Origin: Ectocarpus siliculosus
Taxonomy: Eukaryota; Sar; Phaeophyceae; Ectocarpales; Ectocarpaceae
DNA length: 47,229 nucleotides
Direction of reading: 5' to 3'
Assembly: GCA_000310025.1 (NCBI GenBank)
Contig: FN648075.1
Span: 91,412-138,640, forward strand
In this document: piece after piece, positions 43,072 through 47,229 of the stretch
How the letters are laid out: each line of letters opens with the position of its first letter
How positions within the stretch are numbered: the first letter of the stretch is position 1
Translations under genes and position numbers: made by a program
Notes under the pieces: model-generated
The model's database searches: none
Seen by the model: the letters and a program-made list of their open reading frames with translations, nothing else
Told to the model about the DNA's origin: nothing

Positions 43072-43206
43072 GTATTTAGCCTTCGTTTTCAGCTCGCAGG
43101 ATCTCGCAACGTCCTCCACTAGCTCGGGCTGACCGAAGTAGATAAGCATCCCTCTTGTCATCACAGCTAGTTCCAAACGACGCCTTAACGTCAGGTTTGG
43201 CACTTG
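43072..43206 (-). CDS. isolated candidate exon, unknown gene
   Basis: 45 codons between ctacctggaag and gtaaca, phase 0 at both ends: LTLRRRLELAVMTRGMLIYF then GQPELVEDVARSCELK. It has the amphipathic helical look of real protein and is unlike the surrounding frames. It might belong to the zinc-finger gene's 5' end, since the phase is compatible, or to a separate gene. Family not recognised. Confidence 0.35.
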
Positions 43207-44495
43207 CTTCCAGGTAGGAAAGAAAGCAGCGTGCTCTGCTCCCCTCACACGACCCTCACTACATTCATCGAAGAACACTCTCTCTCGTCTACAAATATTC
43301 TCCACGTCCAAGCGAAAGAACACAAACGAACGGCAACACAGCACGAGCGAGCGCGGACGCCCACCGCTTTTATTGCAAGCAAGCGTGTTTTTCCTTTTCG
43401 CCCACACGATCCAAAATGCTTCCCGTCTCTCCTCCTCTGTCTTAGTCCAGCCCACCCCTCTATCAGTTGTCCACTCGTCCCCAAGTATTTGGTGCGGGGC
43501 CGTTCGCCCCCTACAAACCGTGTGGGGATGAAGACCCGCAAACAAATGACTGTTTCCTCCAGCCGGAGTGAAGTACGAGAACGAACACCAACAAATAATC
43601 CACACACCACCAAAAAAGGACACACAAGTCTACACCCCACTCGCCCGTCTACCGTTCTGTTCATTTCTTTCTCACACGAACAAGTATGCGGCTGCATCAT
43701 GTTTTTCATGTCAGGGGGTGCAGAAAGGTATTCAGAGGGTCCATTTTCCGCGTCCACTTCACCTCACCGTGGAAATAACGACGGGTACCCATGATCTAGT
43801 GCTGCTGCTGTATCTGCGTCCTCGTCCAAACGCCCCCCCCCCTAACGACACGACAATGAGTACACCCCCCCCCCCGGACGATATTCCACCACCCGCTGTT
43901 TCCTCTATGTCACAAAACAGTAAATACTACCTACCCTCGGTCGATGCACGAGTAACCAGGTGTCAGGCACCCACTTTTCTTCGTGCTACTGTACCCAGAT
44001 CACGGCGGCTGATCTCTCTCTCGCGTGCGCGAAAGGAAGGCGAAGGGCAACTGTTGCCCCGCAAAGAAGCGCTTATCTCATCCATTGTCGAGCGTGCCGT
44101 TGGACCCCTCAGTCAGACACATCGATACAGTCACGGATACTTGAGTGCAACTTGTAGGCTTAAAACAAACACAAAGAAAGTCCATTCTACTTCATTCCGT
44201 GAAAAGACTTGATTGATCAGACGCAACCATAAGTCCAGTATCCAGCAGCCCTTCCCCCCCACTTATTGAAAGACAAGACTTTCAACACATACATCCCTTC
44301 GGCTGTGCGGTTCTCTCGAACGGGCAGTCCTTCAGTGATTATATGCCATTTATTTTCTAAAAAAAAATCCCGGTGGCCTGCAGTCTACAAACACCACCAA
44401 CACACGATTGAAACGAACACACGAGACGCCGACAAAACTACGAGCAAGCAGAACACATAATTCACAAAATTGTAGAGAACGAACGGACGCAAGTG
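43207..44495. other. region without a supported gene
   Basis: AC-rich, low-information sequence downstream of the glycosyltransferase stop. A 214-codon plus-strand open frame (43568-44212) has no motif and biased composition, so it is not called. Confidence 0.5.
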
Positions 44496-44807
44496 CTACC
44501 GCTTCCAACTCTTCGATGGCAACCAAGCCCCTTCGGAGAAGTACCCCCACGTGTGGGGGCGAAGCTGTTCTGAACACCAATCGTCCATGGAGAACCTGGC
44601 GGGAAACAGTCCAACAGCAGCGGCCGTCTCTCCCTCGGTCCCGACGTCGAACGCCTCTCTGAACTCCACCACCAGGTCCACGAAATGGGAGTGAATCTTC
44701 TGGCAAACGCCTCTTCGCGACCACCACCACTTCCGCTCGGTGGAGGCCAGGAGGACGCGGGGCAATGCCGCGACGACCCCGCTCGTGAGCGACTGTACCC
44801 CGGTGTC
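44496..44807 (-). CDS. glycosyltransferase-like gene, last exon
   Basis: 103 codons plus TAG after ttctctttacag. Starts DTGVQSLTSGVVAALPRVLL; Trp- and Arg-rich centre; ends PSKSWKR. Confidence 0.7.
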   Translation of the reverse strand, partial: DTGVQSLTSGVVAALPRVLLASTERKWWWSRRGVCQKIHSHFVDLVVEFREAFDVGTEGETAAAVGLFPARFSMDDWCSEQLRPHTWGYFSEGAWLPSKSWKR

Positions 44808-47170
44808 CTGTAAAGAGAAGGGATGGGGGTGAGCAGGCGGAATACACGGGCGGGCCGTGTCGTGTTCGTGTGTAATATTTCTGTATGCATGCATAATATC
44901 GCACGGGAATGACGGCGTGCATCGGCGTGTTGTATGGCTACATTTTACACGTCGCGTGTGAATGGGGTCATCTGTCTTCAGCGGGATGGCTTCGTAGATC
45001 TCTCTTGAGCGGGATGGCTTCGTAGATCACTCTTGAGAGGGATGGCTTCGTAGACCACTCTTGAGAGGGATTCGTAGCGGCAACAGACACTCAACCCCAC
45101 ACACAACGGGCGTTTGAGAATAACGTGTGGGAATAAGGTTGAAGTATCGGCGTGTTGTTTAGATGGGCGGCTTTGTTTGTCGGCACCTCACATGGTAGGG
45201 CGGTAGGGACGGCGGCGTGGGCGGCGTAGCCAATGAAAGGCACAACAAGTGCTACTTCAAGCGGTCTAGACAAACAAGATATCCGGCTTAAGTGACCGTA
45301 GACTTCGTGGCCCTCGCAAGACCCGTGTAAGAAAGTTCAGCTGTCGATGAATTGCACCATTAGCCCATCCAACCCGCCCACGGCACCTTTGTCTCTTTCG
45401 TCTGTGTTGAAAGGCTACTTCCGCACTCCTGCAAAAAACGCACGACACACCCCGTCGACAAGTACCGCATGCCCTGCTTAGCGACTCCAAACGAGTGCAG
45501 CCAACGAAGAAGCTGAACGCGTGTCGATATCTACTGTGTTTGCCCCTGCCAAGGTCCCTGTAGGATTCCACAACTCATGATAGACGGGACCATACCTGAA
45601 AGCTCCAGCTTTGGCTGTCGCTGGGATGTTTTATCAGATGGTTGAAGACGGGAGCCGCGACCGTATTAAACACTGATCACGGTGCAACTGAATCTGAACT
45701 TCTACCCGGAATAACGCCAGCTGACGAAATGAAGCGAAGCTGTACGTTCTTATCTTCGTTTTCGGCAACCGCGCGCATCATCTCTGCCCCGATTGGTTTT
45801 CCACCCCTCCCTCGTTTTCGTTGTACCCCCTCGTACCTCCAGATTGTCCAGGTAAGCGGTGACTGTGTTGTTCATCGCTGACGGATAGTCCTCGTCGATC
45901 ATCGCCAGCACTTGTAGCTTGACCGCCAGTTGCTGTCAGCAACAGGGACAAGAAGCGTATTATTCGAGAACCGAGGGCGAGGACGACGGCTCAGTATCAT
46001 CATACATTGGACACGGAGAAAAAATAGACAAGTTTAGTAGTCGCCTTGTTTTGCTCTTTACTCGCAAACTAACGTGCCCCCACAGCTGGTTCCGAAAGAG
46101 TGGGCAGCTATCGCTGCCCGCAACCCTCGAGCGATCAAGAAGAGAGCAAGACGAGAGCAAGGGCGCCCACGCTTGGTAGGGTGTCCTCTTGACCCTCATA
46201 GTGACAACATCTGTCGAGTCTTACGCGCCGAAGAAGGACTCTTCACCCCCCACCCACGCCTCTCTCCCCTCATCTGCCCCACCGGGACGTTGTTGGTCTT
46301 CTGCGGCATCCATCGCGTGTGGCGCTTGCTTTGAGTCATTTGCTTTCGACAGCGAAAAGAGTAATCGGAAAACGCCTTCCACCTTCTGCAGGCCGCATCC
46401 TGCACGTACGTGTGTGTTCCCGCTTTGTCCAGCACTTGCTTCTCTATACACCGCTGTACTGGTACAGCGTACCAAACGTCCTCTTATTCGAGATGAAAAG
46501 CCAGCTCTAGATAGAAGGGTCCCCCTATCTGGGCAAGAAACTCCTGGGGGTGTTGTGCAAGGCCAGTGCAAGGTACCACCAAAATGACCTTGCGCCAACC
46601 AAAGCAGAATCACCAATTGCTTCAGTGGTTTTACGCCTACTGTATTACGTGGGACTTGGAAGCATGGGCTTCTATTTTGGAGAACACATGTCGAAAAACA
46701 TAAAATGATCCCGATCAAAGACGACAGCACCTGCACTCTTTGATTGGGTGAATTCAATATAAACCAATAGCTGCGGCTTTGCTCGGCGGAACCAAACGAG
46801 CAAGAAACAAACCTGGGAGGAGTTGGTGCCGGAGGCAATGAAGCGTCAATTCCGTTTTGATAGAGAGTAAACTAGCTAACATTTTCTGCGGTTTTGGTGG
46901 GCCGGCCCAAACAAACAGGAAACAAACCTGGGAGGAGTATGTGCCGGAGGAGTGCGGCATCAGGTCCGTGTTGAAGAACACCTGGCCGCGGTCGAACCCT
47001 TCCTGCTCGCGGTACCTCTCGACCGCTTCGCGGACGTGGCCGTAGCACGCCGTCAGGTTCCCGGTCGATGTCTCCGTCCGCCACTGAACGGCCAAGAACG
47101 CCTCGTTCTCCCAGCCCTTTTTCGACCACCACCACACATACATCGGGGAGACCGCGAGTTGAACAATCAA
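44496..47170 (-). CDS. glycosyltransferase-like protein, O-fucosyltransferase type (tentative), 3' part
   Basis: Three minus-strand exons (about 47170-46928, 45932-45837, 44807-44496) join in phase 0 to about 216 residues and a TAG. Visible motifs: FLAVQWRTET, comparable to the H-W-R-R nucleotide-sugar loop of O-fucosyltransferases; then VFFNTDLMPHSSGTYSS, AMIDEDYPSAMNNTVTAYL, and DTGVQSLTSGVVAALPRVLL followed by WWWSRRGVCQKIHSHFVDLV. The D-x-x-V-x-S-x-x-S-G-x-x-A and S-H-F-V-D-L pieces fit the end of the GT-B-like domain. Family assignment is by motif memory, not alignment. The first exon has no AG between an in-frame stop at 47174 and ATG 47143, so its start, next to the contig end, is doubtful. 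Confidence 0.6.
44981..45080. repeat. three to four ~30-bp tandem copies
   Basis: gggatggcttcgtaga followed by .c.ctcttgaga repeats, located in the last intron of the glycosyltransferase-like gene. Confidence 0.9.
45837..45932 (-). CDS. glycosyltransferase-like gene, penultimate exon
   Basis: 32 codons from gctgacag to gtacga, phase 0: QLAVKLQVLAMIDEDYPSAM then NNTVTAYLDNLE. Confidence 0.65.
46771..46951. repeat. 115-bp-spaced duplication of an exon end and 5' splice site
   Basis: 46771-46835 and 46886-46951 share gcggcttt/gcggtttt, aaacaaacctgggaggagt and gtgccggagg. The shared part is the last ~25 coding bases (minus strand), the CAG|gtttgtttc donor and the start of the intron. Confidence 0.8.
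46928..47170 (-). CDS. glycosyltransferase-like gene, first exon in window
   Basis: MYVWWWSKKGWENEAFLAVQ then WRTETSTGNLTACYGH, ending SSGTYSSQ at gtttgt. The 5' limit is unresolved; the contig ends 60 bases upstream. Confidence 0.6.
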
Positions 47171-47195
47171 TCATAGAAAATAGTAAGGTTTGGGG

Positions 47196-47229
47196 GAGCG
47201 CGGGGGGGGGGGGGGGGGGGGGGGGGGGG
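47196..47229. other. poly-G scaffold end
   Basis: A terminal run of about 29 G after gcg. It matches the G-runs at the left end and at the N gap, so it is probably a sequencing or assembly artefact. Confidence 0.85.

Noticed and set aside
43568-44212. 214-codon plus-strand open frame
   Set aside because: Composition driven by C-runs and Pro/Thr; no recognisable protein features.

Overview
The window looks like one short scaffold from a multicellular or large-genome stramenopile, most plausibly a brown alga. This is inferred from small GC-rich exons with 0.2-5 kb introns, nearly all with GT-AG ends and mostly phase 0. Further hints are CAG/CTG microsatellites inside and beside exons, many dispersed repeats, and SAC1/SLT-type and TSUP-type sulfur transporters. 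Both ends run into poly-G and there is one 100-N gap, so this is draft sequence. Exons were assembled by hand from splice consensus, reading-frame phase and protein motifs; no alignment was run.

Left part (1-20.6 kb, minus strand): two tandem same-strand transporter genes. A TauE/SafE-family (TSUP) anion permease starts at 9350 and runs off the left edge; six exons give 340 residues before the break. Upstream of it, a complete seven-exon SLC13/DASS transporter (20610 to 12419, 844 residues) carries both DASS signature halves around a double RCK_C (TrkA-C) cytosolic insert, the architecture of algal sulfate transporters of the SAC1/SLT type. Its first intron holds a nested mobile element with its own ORF.

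Middle (20.6-25 kb): head-to-head with the SLC13 gene, across a 480-bp shared promoter region with a strong palindrome, lies a seven-exon plus-strand gene for a 490-residue secreted protein. It is built of four diverged copies of a module (a short beta-like G-containing half followed by an A..FC.. half). I do not recognise the family, and I regard it as the most interesting protein in the window. All six of its introns are phase 0, and the intron inside three of the modules falls at the same place. One more possible module fragment lies alone at 32.6 kb.

Right part (28.2-41.5 kb, minus): a very large gene of about 13 exons (at least 1,279 residues), mostly low-complexity, with four CxxC...HxxxC fingers of the ZC2HC1 (zf-C2HC_2) type. 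At the right edge (47.2-44.5 kb, minus) is the 3' part of a gene that looks like an O-fucosyltransferase-type glycosyltransferase.

Between and inside these genes are a hAT-like foldback MITE with target-site duplication, a 724-bp element with 98/101-identical inverted arms, two SINE-like dispersed families, a perfect 26-bp hairpin, minisatellites, and two tandem duplications that copy a 5' splice site. No rRNA, tRNA, CRISPR or bacterial-type operon was seen.
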